From positions 1-16,239 of the forward strand of contig CAMICU010000067.1 of assembly GCA_946223375.1 (NCBI GenBank): a DNA stretch of 16,239 nt, in the 5' to 3' direction. Source of the DNA: an uncultured Stenotrophomonas sp. (GTDB lineage Bacteria > Pseudomonadota > Gammaproteobacteria > Xanthomonadales > Xanthomonadaceae). Position numbers and translations under genes: made by a program. Below are positions 8,211 to 15,043 of the stretch, in pieces; position 1 is the first letter of the stretch; every line of letters starts with the position of its first letter. Below the pieces are notes generated by a model. It had not been told where the DNA came from. It ran no database searches and was given only the letters and a program-made list of their open reading frames with translations.

Positions 8211-9443
8211 TCAACCCCGCTTCAGGTCGATGGCCGGCAGCCGCGGCAGTTCACAGTCGAAGGGCGTGGCGTCCTTGCTTGGGTTCTTGTAGCCGCCCGG
8301 ACCATCCGCATTGACCACGCCACTGACGTCACGCAGGCAGATCTGCGGGCCGGTCTTGACCCCGTCCACCACCCGCTCCTTGTTGTAGTAGCCGTCCCAC
8401 AGCACGTCCGGGAAGTTGCCGGTCAGCCCGTACAGCGCCACCTTCAGCGCCTTCAGGTCCAGCCCGTCGGGCGAATCGCCGCCGCCGGAGAGCGTGTTGC
8501 CATGGATGTAGATGCGCTCCGGGTAGGGATCGAAGTTCGGCGAGGCGCTGCTGTCCTTGTAGCCGGTGGAATAGACGCTGGAGACGATGATGTTGGTGGT
8601 GGCGTTGTCGCGCACCTCGTTGCCGAACACCTCGATGTCGTCGTTGGAGTTGATGACGATGCCCGAGCCGGCCGGCACGCTCGCCACCGGCGTGCCCTTG
8701 GCGCCGAAGTTGGCGTGGTTGTTGGCGATGACCTTGTTGTTGAACACGCGGATGTTGCCGCCCTGCTGCGACAGCCCCGGCATGTTGAACACCAGGATGC
8801 CACCGGTGTTGCCGGTCGCCACGTTGTCGTAGACATCGGCGTTGCGGGTGTTCTCCACCTCGATGCCGGCCACGTTCTGCTCGGCGCGGCTGTTGCGCAC
8901 GATCACCCCGTCGGACTGGCCGACATAGATGCCCGCATCCGAGGCACCGATGGAGATGGTGTTCTCGATCAGCACGTTGCGGGTCAGCACCGGGTAGATG
9001 CCATAGGCGCCGTTCTTGGTGCTGGCCCCCCCGGTCCACTGCACCTTGATGCCGCGGATGGTGATGTGCTCGGACTCGCTGATCTTCAGGCCATCGCCCT
9101 TGGAGTCCTCGATGGTGAGGTCCTCGATGGTGAAGTTGTCGCCGTTGACCAGCAGCCCCTCGGCGCCGGCCTTCTGCCCCTTGAAGCTGAGGACGGTGCG
9201 GTCCATGCCGGCACCGCGGATGGTCACCCCGTCGGCCCGCAGGCTCAGGCTGCGCTCGAACTGGTGGCGGCCGGCGGGAATCTCGATCACGTCGCCCGGC
9301 TTGGCATCGAGCAGGCGCTCCTGCAGCGTGGCCGCAAATGCCCCGTCCGCCGCGGCGACCGTGGGCGCCTGTGCCGCCTGCTTCTGGCAGCCCGCCACCA
9401 GGACCATCCCGACCGCAACCGCCAAGCCGATGCTGCGCTGCAT
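8211..9443 (-). CDS. Parallel beta-helix repeat lipoprotein
   Basis: A 410-residue protein with a lipoprotein signal peptide (lipobox LVAGC, lipidated Cys19). After a short linker, DVIEIPAGRHQFERSLSL begins a right-handed parallel beta-helix. Successive coils of about 20-25 residues can be followed from 70 to about 320, for example DGVTIRGAGM, NFTIEDLTIEDSKGDGLKIS, HITIRGIKV, NVLIENTIS, GVIVRNSRAEQNVAGIEVEN and DIEVFGNEVRDN. The fold is shared with pectin lyases and other carbohydrate-active proteins, but I see no convincing catalytic set. A C-terminal cap after residue 330 holds Cys369 and Cys397, a possible disulfide. ATG at 9441-9443 is preferred because GGGAG precedes it and the signal peptide begins there. 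It is the first gene of the operon and the known genomic partner of the cytochrome family next to it. Substrate unknown. Confidence 0.88.
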   Translation of the reverse strand: MQRSIGLAVAVGMVLVAGCQKQAAQAPTVAAADGAFAATLQERLLDAKPGDVIEIPAGRHQFERSLSLRADGVTIRGAGMDRTVLSFKGQKAGAEGLLVNGDNFTIEDLTIEDSKGDGLKISESEHITIRGIKVQWTGGASTKNGAYGIYPVLTRNVLIENTISIGASDAGIYVGQSDGVIVRNSRAEQNVAGIEVENTRNADVYDNVATGNTGGILVFNMPGLSQQGGNIRVFNNKVIANNHANFGAKGTPVASVPAGSGIVINSNDDIEVFGNEVRDNATTNIIVSSVYSTGYKDSSASPNFDPYPERIYIHGNTLSGGGDSPDGLDLKALKVALYGLTGNFPDVLWDGYYNKERVVDGVKTGPQICLRDVSGVVNADGPGGYKNPSKDATPFDCELPRLPAIDLKRG

Positions 9444-9472
9444 GATTCCGCTCCCATACGCCACCCGATGTA

Positions 9473-9493
9473 GGCCTGCAGTCTGGCCTTCAG
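9473..9493. promoter_or_regulatory. Candidate regulator-binding repeat in the divergent promoter region
   Basis: GGCCTGCAG (9473-9481) and GGCCTTCAG (9485-9493) are direct repeats matching at 8 of 9 bases with a 12-bp period. They lie in the 120-bp gap between the divergent operon and the AraC-type gene. AraC-family proteins often bind direct repeats in such gaps. The same stretch also holds the dyad AGGCC / GGCCT. This is a candidate only. Confidence 0.3.
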
Positions 9494-9499
9494 GAAGTG

Positions 9500-9527
9500 T
9501 TCACGCGAAGGGCAGGAACGGCATACT
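9500..9527 (+). promoter_or_regulatory. Candidate promoter of the AraC-family regulator gene
   Basis: TTCACG (9500-9505), a 16-bp spacer and CATACT (9522-9527) each match 4 of 6 consensus bases. The predicted transcription start would be about 30 bp before the ATG, leaving room for the Shine-Dalgarno GGAGGGA at 9551-9557. Weak on its own. Confidence 0.3.
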
Positions 9528-9563
9528 ACGGGGGGGAAAGCGGACAAGCTGGAGGGAGCTTCG

Positions 9564-10601
9564 ATGCAGCGCAAGACCACGGGCGGTGACCGCCTGGCGG
9601 TGGCCAACGTGCCGACCAACATGCTCTGCGGGCTGCTGCTGCTGGGCAGCGAGCTGGGCGTCAACACCGACGCGTGGCTGGCCGGCCTGCAGTTGAGCGC
9701 CGAGCAGCTGAACGATCCGCTGGCCCGTATTTCCTACCGGCAGGCGATCGAGGTCATCCGCCGCGCCCTGCCCACCCTGCCCATCGACGATGTCGGCCTG
9801 GCCATGGGCGGCAAGCAGAACGGCGGCAATTTCGGCCTGCTCGGGCTGGCCATGAAGACCGCGCGCACCTTCGGTGACGCCGTGCGCATCGGCCTGGACT
9901 ACCAGCGCAACCTCGGCCCGTTGATGGCCCTGACGCTGGAGGATGACGGCGGCCCCACCCTGGCCATCGTCGCCACCACCCCGGAACAGGCCAACGACCT
10001 GTTGCCGTTCCTGTGCGAGGAGATGTTCTCCAGCGTGGTGATGCTGGGCCGCGAGCTGGCCGGTGACGCGTTCAGTCCGCTGCGGCTGGAGCTGGCCTAT
10101 CCGGCGCCCGTGCATGCCGGCAAGTACGCCGAGCTGTTCCGCTGCGAGATCCGCTTCGAGCAGGGCCGCCACGCGATGCTGCTGGAACGGCACTGGATGC
10201 AGCTGCCGTTTGCCAGCTACAACCCGGTGACCTCGCAGCAGGCGCTGTCGCTGTGCCGCGCGCAGCTGGCCATGCTGTCGCTGCGCGGCGAGACCACCGC
10301 CGCGGTGGAACGCCTGCTGCGCCCCAACCTGCGCGACAACCCGCAGATGAGCGAGATCGCGCTGGCGCTGCACCTGAGCGAGCGCACCCTGCGCCGCCAG
10401 CTGGCCGAGGAGGAAACCAGCTTCAGCGAAGTGCACGACCGGCTGCGTACCGAACAGGCACTGGAGCTGCTGCAGAATCCGGAGCTGGACATCGCCGCGA
10501 TCGGCAACCGGCTCGGCTTCAACGACGCGCGCGAGTTCCGGCGCGCGTTCAAACGCTGGACCGGGCAGACGCCGAGCGAGACCCGGCGTCACCTGGTCTA
10601 A
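9564..10601 (+). CDS. AraC-family transcriptional regulator with arabinose-binding-like N-terminal domain
   Basis: A 345-residue DNA-binding regulator. Residues about 15-205 form the ligand-sensing domain of the type called Arabinose_bd in larger AraC proteins (start VPTNMLCGLLLLGSELGV, then the GLLGLAMKTARTFGDAVRIGLDYQ segment at 91-114). The C-terminal AraC/XylS DNA-binding domain has its first helix-turn-helix near 260-281 (PQMSEIALALHLSERTLRRQ) and the second near 308-335 (LDIAAIGNRLGFNDAREFRR, then AFKRWTGQTPSETR). Start ATG has GGAGGGA seven bases upstream. It is divergent from the three-gene beta-helix/cytochrome/receptor operon across 120 bp, which makes it the likely local activator. 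Regulators with this architecture often sense small organic molecules. It converges on ridA with only 6 bp between the stops. Confidence 0.93.
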   Translation: MQRKTTGGDRLAVANVPTNMLCGLLLLGSELGVNTDAWLAGLQLSAEQLNDPLARISYRQAIEVIRRALPTLPIDDVGLAMGGKQNGGNFGLLGLAMKTARTFGDAVRIGLDYQRNLGPLMALTLEDDGGPTLAIVATTPEQANDLLPFLCEEMFSSVVMLGRELAGDAFSPLRLELAYPAPVHAGKYAELFRCEIRFEQGRHAMLLERHWMQLPFASYNPVTSQQALSLCRAQLAMLSLRGETTAAVERLLRPNLRDNPQMSEIALALHLSERTLRRQLAEEETSFSEVHDRLRTEQALELLQNPELDIAAIGNRLGFNDAREFRRAFKRWTGQTPSETRRHLV

Positions 10602-10607
10602 GGGCGA

Positions 10608-10991
<384 letters not shown>

Positions 10992-11023
10992 GGACAGCTC
11001 CACTGGGTAAGAAAAGGTGCGCC

Positions 11024-11029
11024 ATTGTA
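11024..11029 (-). promoter_or_regulatory. Candidate -10 element for ridA
   Basis: TACAAT on the minus strand, 33 bp before the ridA ATG. No good -35 is visible at 16-18 bp further upstream, so this is a partial promoter assignment. Confidence 0.4.
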
Positions 11030-11078
11030 GCGTTGGCCCGGGACAGCCGGCCGCCACCGCAACCGGCCATTCACACAC

Positions 11079-11180
11079 CTGGACAAATCTTCACCACGCC
11101 TCGCAGAGGCTTGCCGCGCAACGCCTGCCCGGCCTTATCCACAGGTTCTGCGCCGGGTGCCGCACATGCCTTGTGGAAAA
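11079..11180 (+). repeat. 102-bp DnaA-box repeat, copy 1
   Basis: Starts CTGGACAAATCTTCACCA. The DnaA box TTATCCACA is at 11135-11143 and the inverted box TGTGGAAAA at 11172-11180, which fits TTWTNCACA on the other strand. By hand count it matches copy 2 at about 75 of 102 positions with no indel. CTTATCCACA and TGTGGAAAAG can also pair as a 9-of-10 dyad. Confidence 0.9.
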
Positions 11181-11226
11181 GCCCGCGCCGCCGTGCTCGC
11201 CGCCCGGCATGCGCATCAAACGGCCC

Positions 11227-11328
11227 CTGGACAAAATTTCACCAGCACCCGGAAAGGCCCGTGGCACAAGGGCTGGCGGGGCTTATCCACAACTTCTGCG
11301 GGTGCTGCTGCACATGCGGTGTGGAAAA
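11227..11328 (+). repeat. 102-bp DnaA-box repeat, copy 2
   Basis: Starts CTGGACAAAATTTCACCA. The DnaA box TTATCCACA is at 11283-11291 and the inverted box TGTGGAAAA at 11320-11328, at the same offsets (56 and 93) as in the other copies. It matches copy 3 at about 80 of 102 positions with no indel; GGCACAAGGGCTGGC is shared only with copy 3. Confidence 0.9.
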
Positions 11329-11387
11329 GCCGGACGGCTGCGGTCGGCGCATGCCCGGCATCCCGCGCCAACGACGCTCGACACAAT

Positions 11388-11409
11388 GACGTGGCGCCGA
11401 CGTGGCGCC
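11388..11409 (+). repeat. Tandem 11-bp motif GACGTGGCGCC
   Basis: Two head-to-tail perfect copies of GACGTGGCGCC, in the spacer between repeat copies 2 and 3. A third perfect copy lies at 14981-14991 upstream of gmk. Confidence 0.6.
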
Positions 11410-11443
11410 GCGCGATCCCCCTCCGGAGCGGCGGCCGGGACCG

Positions 11444-11545
11444 CTGGACAATTCTTCACCAGCCCACGCAAACCCAGCTGGCACAAGGGCTGGCGCAGCT
11501 TATCCACATGTTCTCCGGCAGGTCCCGCACATGCGCTGTGGAAAA
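11444..11545 (+). repeat. 102-bp DnaA-box repeat, copy 3
   Basis: Starts CTGGACAATTCTTCACCA. The DnaA box TTATCCACA is at 11500-11508 and the inverted box TGTGGAAAA at 11537-11545. Length and offsets are identical to copies 1 and 2. It is the copy nearest to spoT, whose stop codon is 83 bp further on. Confidence 0.9.
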
Positions 11546-11591
11546 CACACCGCACCGTGCACGCCGCGATCGCGATGGCTCGCGACGGCCA

Positions 11592-11611
11592 GCGCCGGGT
11601 ATGCCCGGCGC
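11592..11611 (-). terminator. GC-rich hairpin downstream of spoT
   Basis: GCGCCGGG and CCCGGCGC form a perfect 8-bp stem with a 4-nt loop, 16 nt after the spoT stop. It lacks a T tract, so it may only stabilise the 3' end or act with Rho; intrinsic termination is not certain. Confidence 0.4.
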
Positions 11612-11627
11612 CTGCGGCCGCCCGCGA

Positions 11628-13790
11628 TTACTGCCGGCGCACCGCCTGCACCACCTGCAACCGGCGCAGGCGACGCATCACTTCGGCCAGATGGTTGCGG
11701 TCGCGCACCTGGATGTTGAAGCACAGCACCGCGGCGTTGAAATCGCGGTCCAGGTAATCCACCCGCTCGATGTTGGAATGGCTCTGCGCGATCGCCGCGG
11801 CCAGCTGTGCCAGCACGCCGGTACCGTTCTCCACTTCCACCACCAGCGCGGTGTCGTAGTCGCCGACCACACTGGTATCCCAGCCGATCGGCACCCAGCG
11901 GTCCGGCGTCTTGCGCAGCTCGGCCAGGTTCGGGCAGTCCATGCGGTGCACCACGATGCCCTTGCCGGCGGTGTGGTAGCCCATGATCTCGTCGCCGGGA
12001 ATCGGCTGGCAGCAGCCCGCGAAGGTGACCACGCCGCGCTCGCTGCCGTTGATCAGGATCTTTTCCTGCGAGTGGTGGCGCGAATGCGGGCCGCCACGCA
12101 GTTCGGCGTAGGCCATCAGCGCCTGTGCAGCCTGCGTCGGCATCCAGTTGCCCAGTGCGACCTCGGCCAGCAGCGCCTCCAGGCGCGGGAAGCGGTGCTC
12201 GGCGAGGAACGCATCCAGGCGCCCCTTCGGCAGCCGCTCCAGCGACGAATCCATCGCCTCCAGCGCACGGTCGAGCATGCGGTGGCCGAGCTGCACGGCG
12301 TCTTCGTGCTCCAGCTGCTTGAGCTGGTGGCGGATGGCGGTGCGCGCCTTGCTGGTGACCACGAATTCCAGCCACTGCGGTTTCGGCGTGGCCGAGCGTG
12401 CGGTGATGATCTCCACCGACTGGCCCGACACCAGCTTGGTGCGCAACGGCACCAGCTTCTTGTCCACGCGCGAGGCCACGGCCATGTTGCCGACGTCGGT
12501 ATGCACGGCGTAGGCGAAGTCCAGCGCGGTGGAATTGCGCGGCAGGGCCAGGATCTTGCCCTTCGGGGTGAACAGGTAGACCTCGTCCGGGAACAGGTCG
12601 ACCTTGACGTTGTCGAGGAACTCCAGCGAGGACCCGGCGGCACGCTGCGAGTCGATCAGTTCAACGATCCAGGCGTGTGCGCGGCTCTGCGCGCTGTTCG
12701 GTGAATCGCCGCCGAACTTGTAGGTCCAGTGCGCGGCCACGCCACGTTCGGCGATCAGGTCCATCTCTTCGGTGCGGATCTGCACTTCGATGGGCGAACC
12801 ATACGGCCCGAACAGCACCGTATGCAGCGACTGGTAACCGTTGGCCTTGGGAATGGCGATGAAATCGCGGAAACGCCCATCCAGCGGCTTGAACGTTGCA
12901 TGCACCGAACCCAGCGCGTGGTAGCAGCTGGGCACGCTGCGCACCACCAGACGGAAGCCGAACACGTCCATCACCTGGTCGAAGGTTTTGTTCTCGTCGC
13001 GCATCTTGTTGTAGATGCTCCACGGGGTCTTGATGCGGCTGACCAGGCGGTGCTCGATGCCTTCCTTCGCCAACCGCTGCGACAGCTGCACTTCCACCTG
13101 CGCCAGCGCTTCGCGGCGGACCACCGGCTGGCTGCGGATGTGCTTTTCCAGGATCGCGTGGCGCCACGGATACAGCGCCTTGAAGCCGAGGTTCTGCAGC
13201 TCGCTCTTGACCAGGCTCATGCCCAGGCGCTGGGCGATGGGCGCATAGATCTCCAGCGTCTCGCGGGCGATGCGGCCGCGCGCTTCGCGGCTCTGCGCGC
13301 CCAGCGTGCGCATGTTGTGCAGGCGGTCGGCCAGCTTGATCATGATCACGCGCAAGTCGCGCGACATTGCCAGCAGCATCTTGCGGAAGCTCTCCGCGGC
13401 CGCTTCCTGGCGGTCACGGAACTTGAGCTTGTCCAGCTTGGTGACGCCATCGACCAGGTCGGCGACGGTCTCGCCGAACTCGCCGGCCAGCTCCTCGCGG
13501 GTCAGCGGTGTGTCTTCGATGGTGTCGTGCAGGATCGCCGCGATCAGCGCTTCCACGTCCAGGCCGAGCTCGGCCAGGATGCGTGCCACCGCGACCGGAT
13601 GGGTGATGTAGGGCTCGCCGGACTTGCGGGTCTGGCCCGCGTGCGCGGAAGCGCCCACTTCCCAGGCGCGACGCAGCAGCGGCAGCTGCTCGGCGGGCAG
13701 GTAGCTGGCTGCGCGTTCGAGTTGGAGTACGTAGTCAGGTACCGCCCCGCCCGCGGGCGTGGCTACCTGGGCGGAGGGGCCTGGGTTCAT
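11628..13790 (-). CDS. spoT: Bifunctional (p)ppGpp synthetase/hydrolase SpoT
   Basis: A 720-residue stringent-response enzyme that makes and degrades the alarmone (p)ppGpp. The hydrolase HD domain is intact: HAGQTRKSGEPYITHPVAVA at 50-69, HDTIED with His88 and Asp89, and KLADRLHNMRTL at 152-163. The synthetase domain has RIKTPWSIYNKM at 252-263, DVFGFRLVV at 275-283, IPKANGYQSLHT at 313-324 and the Glu of EVQIRT at 335, so both activities are plausible. A TGS domain follows (VYLFTPKGKILALPRNST), and a C-terminal ACT domain begins with LVVEVENGTGVLAQLAAAI. Length is normal. The ATG at 13788-13790 has no Shine-Dalgarno sequence and lies just after a possible promoter. It follows rpoZ by 107 bp with a terminator-like hairpin between, so it is not simply coupled to rpoZ. 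In E. coli rpoZ and spoT are also adjacent. Confidence 0.97.
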   Translation of the reverse strand: MNPGPSAQVATPAGGAVPDYVLQLERAASYLPAEQLPLLRRAWEVGASAHAGQTRKSGEPYITHPVAVARILAELGLDVEALIAAILHDTIEDTPLTREELAGEFGETVADLVDGVTKLDKLKFRDRQEAAAESFRKMLLAMSRDLRVIMIKLADRLHNMRTLGAQSREARGRIARETLEIYAPIAQRLGMSLVKSELQNLGFKALYPWRHAILEKHIRSQPVVRREALAQVEVQLSQRLAKEGIEHRLVSRIKTPWSIYNKMRDENKTFDQVMDVFGFRLVVRSVPSCYHALGSVHATFKPLDGRFRDFIAIPKANGYQSLHTVLFGPYGSPIEVQIRTEEMDLIAERGVAAHWTYKFGGDSPNSAQSRAHAWIVELIDSQRAAGSSLEFLDNVKVDLFPDEVYLFTPKGKILALPRNSTALDFAYAVHTDVGNMAVASRVDKKLVPLRTKLVSGQSVEIITARSATPKPQWLEFVVTSKARTAIRHQLKQLEHEDAVQLGHRMLDRALEAMDSSLERLPKGRLDAFLAEHRFPRLEALLAEVALGNWMPTQAAQALMAYAELRGGPHSRHHSQEKILINGSERGVVTFAGCCQPIPGDEIMGYHTAGKGIVVHRMDCPNLAELRKTPDRWVPIGWDTSVVGDYDTALVVEVENGTGVLAQLAAAIAQSHSNIERVDYLDRDFNAAVLCFNIQVRDRNHLAEVMRRLRRLQVVQAVRRQ

Positions 13791-13798
13791 GTCGAAAG

Positions 13799-13824
13799 AC
13801 TATGCCAGCGGACGTGCTTCGGCA
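13799..13824 (-). promoter_or_regulatory. Candidate promoter of spoT
   Basis: Minus strand: CATAGT at 13799-13804 as -10 and TTGCCG at 13820-13825 or TTTGCC one base further as -35 (spacer 15 or 16 bp). Transcription would start about at the ATG, which would give a leaderless or nearly leaderless message and fits the lack of a Shine-Dalgarno sequence. Weak -10. Confidence 0.35.
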
Positions 13825-13829
13825 AACCC

Positions 13830-13862
13830 GAAATGCAGAACAGCCCGCACGGGGCGGGCTGT
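13830..13862 (-). terminator. Terminator-like hairpin between rpoZ and spoT
   Basis: Positions 13840-13848 (ACAGCCCGC) pair perfectly with 13854-13862 (GCGGGCTGT) around a 5-nt loop. On the minus strand it is followed by TTCTGCATTT, an imperfect T-rich tail. It may end or attenuate transcripts from rpoZ before spoT. Confidence 0.6.
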
Positions 13863-13897
13863 CCGGGGTACAGCAGCGATGCGGTTGATCGAGCCGA

Positions 13898-14197
13898 TCA
13901 ATCGTCGTTCTTGGACATGTCTTCGTCGGCAACCACTTCAGCGGCAGCCCACTCCAGCGCTTCGCGCTCGGCACGCTCGCGCTCGGCCTTCTCGACTTCC
14001 TCGATCAGCTCGTTGTCGATCTTGCGGGCGGCGATCTCGCGCAGCGCCAGCACGGTCGGCTTGTCCTCGGTCTCGCTGTTGTCGATCGTCGCCTGGACAC
14101 CATTGGCCAGCTGACGGGCGCGCTTGGACGCCATCATGACCAGCTCGAAACGGTTGTTAACGACTTCCAGGCAATCTTCTACGGTGATGCGGGCCAT
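13898..14197 (-). CDS. rpoZ: DNA-directed RNA polymerase omega subunit
   Basis: A 99-residue omega subunit that helps fold and assemble the beta' subunit of RNA polymerase and forms part of a ppGpp site in proteobacteria. The conserved N-terminus MARITVEDCLEVVNNRFELVMMASKRARQL is followed by DKPTVLALREIAARKID. The tail is acidic and rich in Glu (ELIEEVEKAERERAERE) and ends MSKNDD. ATG at 14195-14197 has GGGAG upstream; an open extension of 28 codons covers the promoter and is not part of the gene. It lies between gmk and spoT, the classic order. A 6-bp dyad, TTGATC / GATCAA, overlaps the stop codon. Confidence 0.97.
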   Translation of the reverse strand: MARITVEDCLEVVNNRFELVMMASKRARQLANGVQATIDNSETEDKPTVLALREIAARKIDNELIEEVEKAERERAEREALEWAAAEVVADEDMSKNDD

Positions 14198-14251
14198 GCG
14201 GGCTCCCGGCGACCTGCACGGCCGCTCGAACGAATGAGGGAAAGGGGATGG

Positions 14252-14281
14252 ATTGTAGGGGCCGGACCGGCCGGAAATCAA
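14252..14281 (-). promoter_or_regulatory. Promoter of rpoZ
   Basis: Minus strand: TTGATT (14276-14281), an 18-bp GC-rich spacer and TACAAT (14252-14257), 5 of 6 to the -10 consensus. It starts 39 bp after the gmk stop and gives rpoZ a 5' leader of about 45-50 nt. The spacer holds the dyad GGCCGG / CCGGCC. Confidence 0.65.
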
Positions 14282-14320
14282 GCCGGCGGCTGAACAGCCC
14301 CTTGTGAATCAATCGCTTGC

Positions 14321-14941
14321 TCAGTTTTCCGGGGCCAGCAGGGATGCGATCAGCTGCGCGTGGCGCTGCTGCTGGGGCACCCGGCGCAGGCGGCTGGCGC
14401 GGAAGATCGAGCACATTTCGTCCACCGCGGTGTCGAAATCCTCGTTGACGATGACGTAGTCGAACTCGTCGTAGTGGAGCATTTCCTCGCGGGCGGCGGC
14501 CAGCCGCTGGGCCATCACCGCCTCGCTGTCCTGGCCACGCTTGCGCATGCGCTCGTCCAGCGCCTGCCGCGACGGCGGCAGGATGAAGACGCTGACCGCA
14601 CCGGGCACCTTGTCGCGCACCTGGCGCGCGCCCTGCCAGTCGATCTCCAGCAGCACGTCCTTGCCGGCGGCCAGCTGCGGCTCGACCGACTGGCGGGCGG
14701 TGCCCTTCCAGTCGCCGTGCACCAGGGCGTGCTCGAAGAAGTCGCCGGCGTCGATCATCCGCTCGAACTCGGCGGCGGCCACGAAGTGGTAGTGCCGACC
14801 GTTCTCCTCGCCCGGGCGCATCGCCCGCGAGGTGAAGGAAATGGACAGGGAAATGTGCGGATCGCGCGCCAGCGTGGCGTTGACGATGCTGCTCTTGCCG
14901 GCCCCGGAGGGGGCGGCGACGATGTAAAGGGTGCCACGCAT
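14321..14941 (-). CDS. gmk: Guanylate kinase
   Basis: A 206-residue cytoplasmic kinase that phosphorylates GMP to GDP with ATP, in purine nucleotide supply. The P-loop APSGAGKSS is at 10-18. SFTSRAMRPGEENGRHYHFV carries the GMP-binding Ser, Arg and Tyr residues, and the lid region has RMRKRGQDSEAVMAQRL. Length agrees with E. coli Gmk (207). The start MRGTLYIVAAPSGAGK is the normal family start, but it lacks a Shine-Dalgarno sequence. An in-frame ATG 11 codons upstream (14972-14974) would add MPGHSDAGPPS and also lacks a clear ribosome site. It is 154 bp downstream of yicC. GMP kinase activity also feeds the GTP pool used by SpoT, encoded two genes on. Confidence 0.96.
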   Translation of the reverse strand: MRGTLYIVAAPSGAGKSSIVNATLARDPHISLSISFTSRAMRPGEENGRHYHFVAAAEFERMIDAGDFFEHALVHGDWKGTARQSVEPQLAAGKDVLLEIDWQGARQVRDKVPGAVSVFILPPSRQALDERMRKRGQDSEAVMAQRLAAAREEMLHYDEFDYVIVNEDFDTAVDEMCSIFRASRLRRVPQQQRHAQLIASLLAPEN

Positions 14942-15015
14942 GGAGGGTGGGCCAGCGTCGGAATGGCCCGGCATTGTAACGACGTGGCGCCTTCCGTGCT
15001 GGCCGGCCCCACCGG

Positions 15016-15043
15016 CGCGTGCCGGCGGCCGCCCCGGCACGCG
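15016..15043. repeat. 10-bp GC-rich inverted repeat between yicC and gmk
   Basis: CGCGTGCCGG (15016-15025) and CCGGCACGCG (15034-15043) are perfectly complementary with an 8-nt centre. It has no T tract on either strand. It could attenuate or process a yicC-gmk transcript. Nothing else but the GACGTGGCGCC copy is seen in this 154-bp gap. Confidence 0.5.

Larger units (their letters stand above)
10992..11627. other. Gene-free region between ridA and spoT carrying a DnaA-box repeat cluster
   Basis: No reading frame in these 636 bp resembles a protein. The region holds the ridA promoter side, three copies of a 102-bp unit with DnaA boxes (separate entries), spacers of 46 and 115 bp between the copies, a tandem 11-bp motif, and a hairpin just after spoT. 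No AT-rich unwinding region is visible, and dnaA, dnaN and gyrB are not in the window, so it does not look like oriC. Confidence 0.85.

Noticed and set aside
11079..11545. CRISPR array
   Set aside because: The repeats are 102 bp, imperfect and only three, with spacers of unequal length, and no cas gene is nearby.
10992..11627. Chromosomal replication origin
   Set aside because: Although six DnaA boxes are present, there is no AT-rich unwinding region and none of the usual oriC neighbours (dnaA, dnaN, rpmH, gyrB) in the window.
11157..12704. Protein encoded across the 102-bp repeats
   Set aside because: Frames across the repeats continue antisense to spoT, and the distances between copies (148 and 217 bp) are not multiples of three, so no common frame is kept.
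14255..14275. SMAG-type GTAG palindrome of Stenotrophomonas
   Set aside because: GTAG followed by GGCCGG/CCGGCC was noticed, but it is explained by the rpoZ -10 box and a GC-rich spacer; the typical element sequence is absent.
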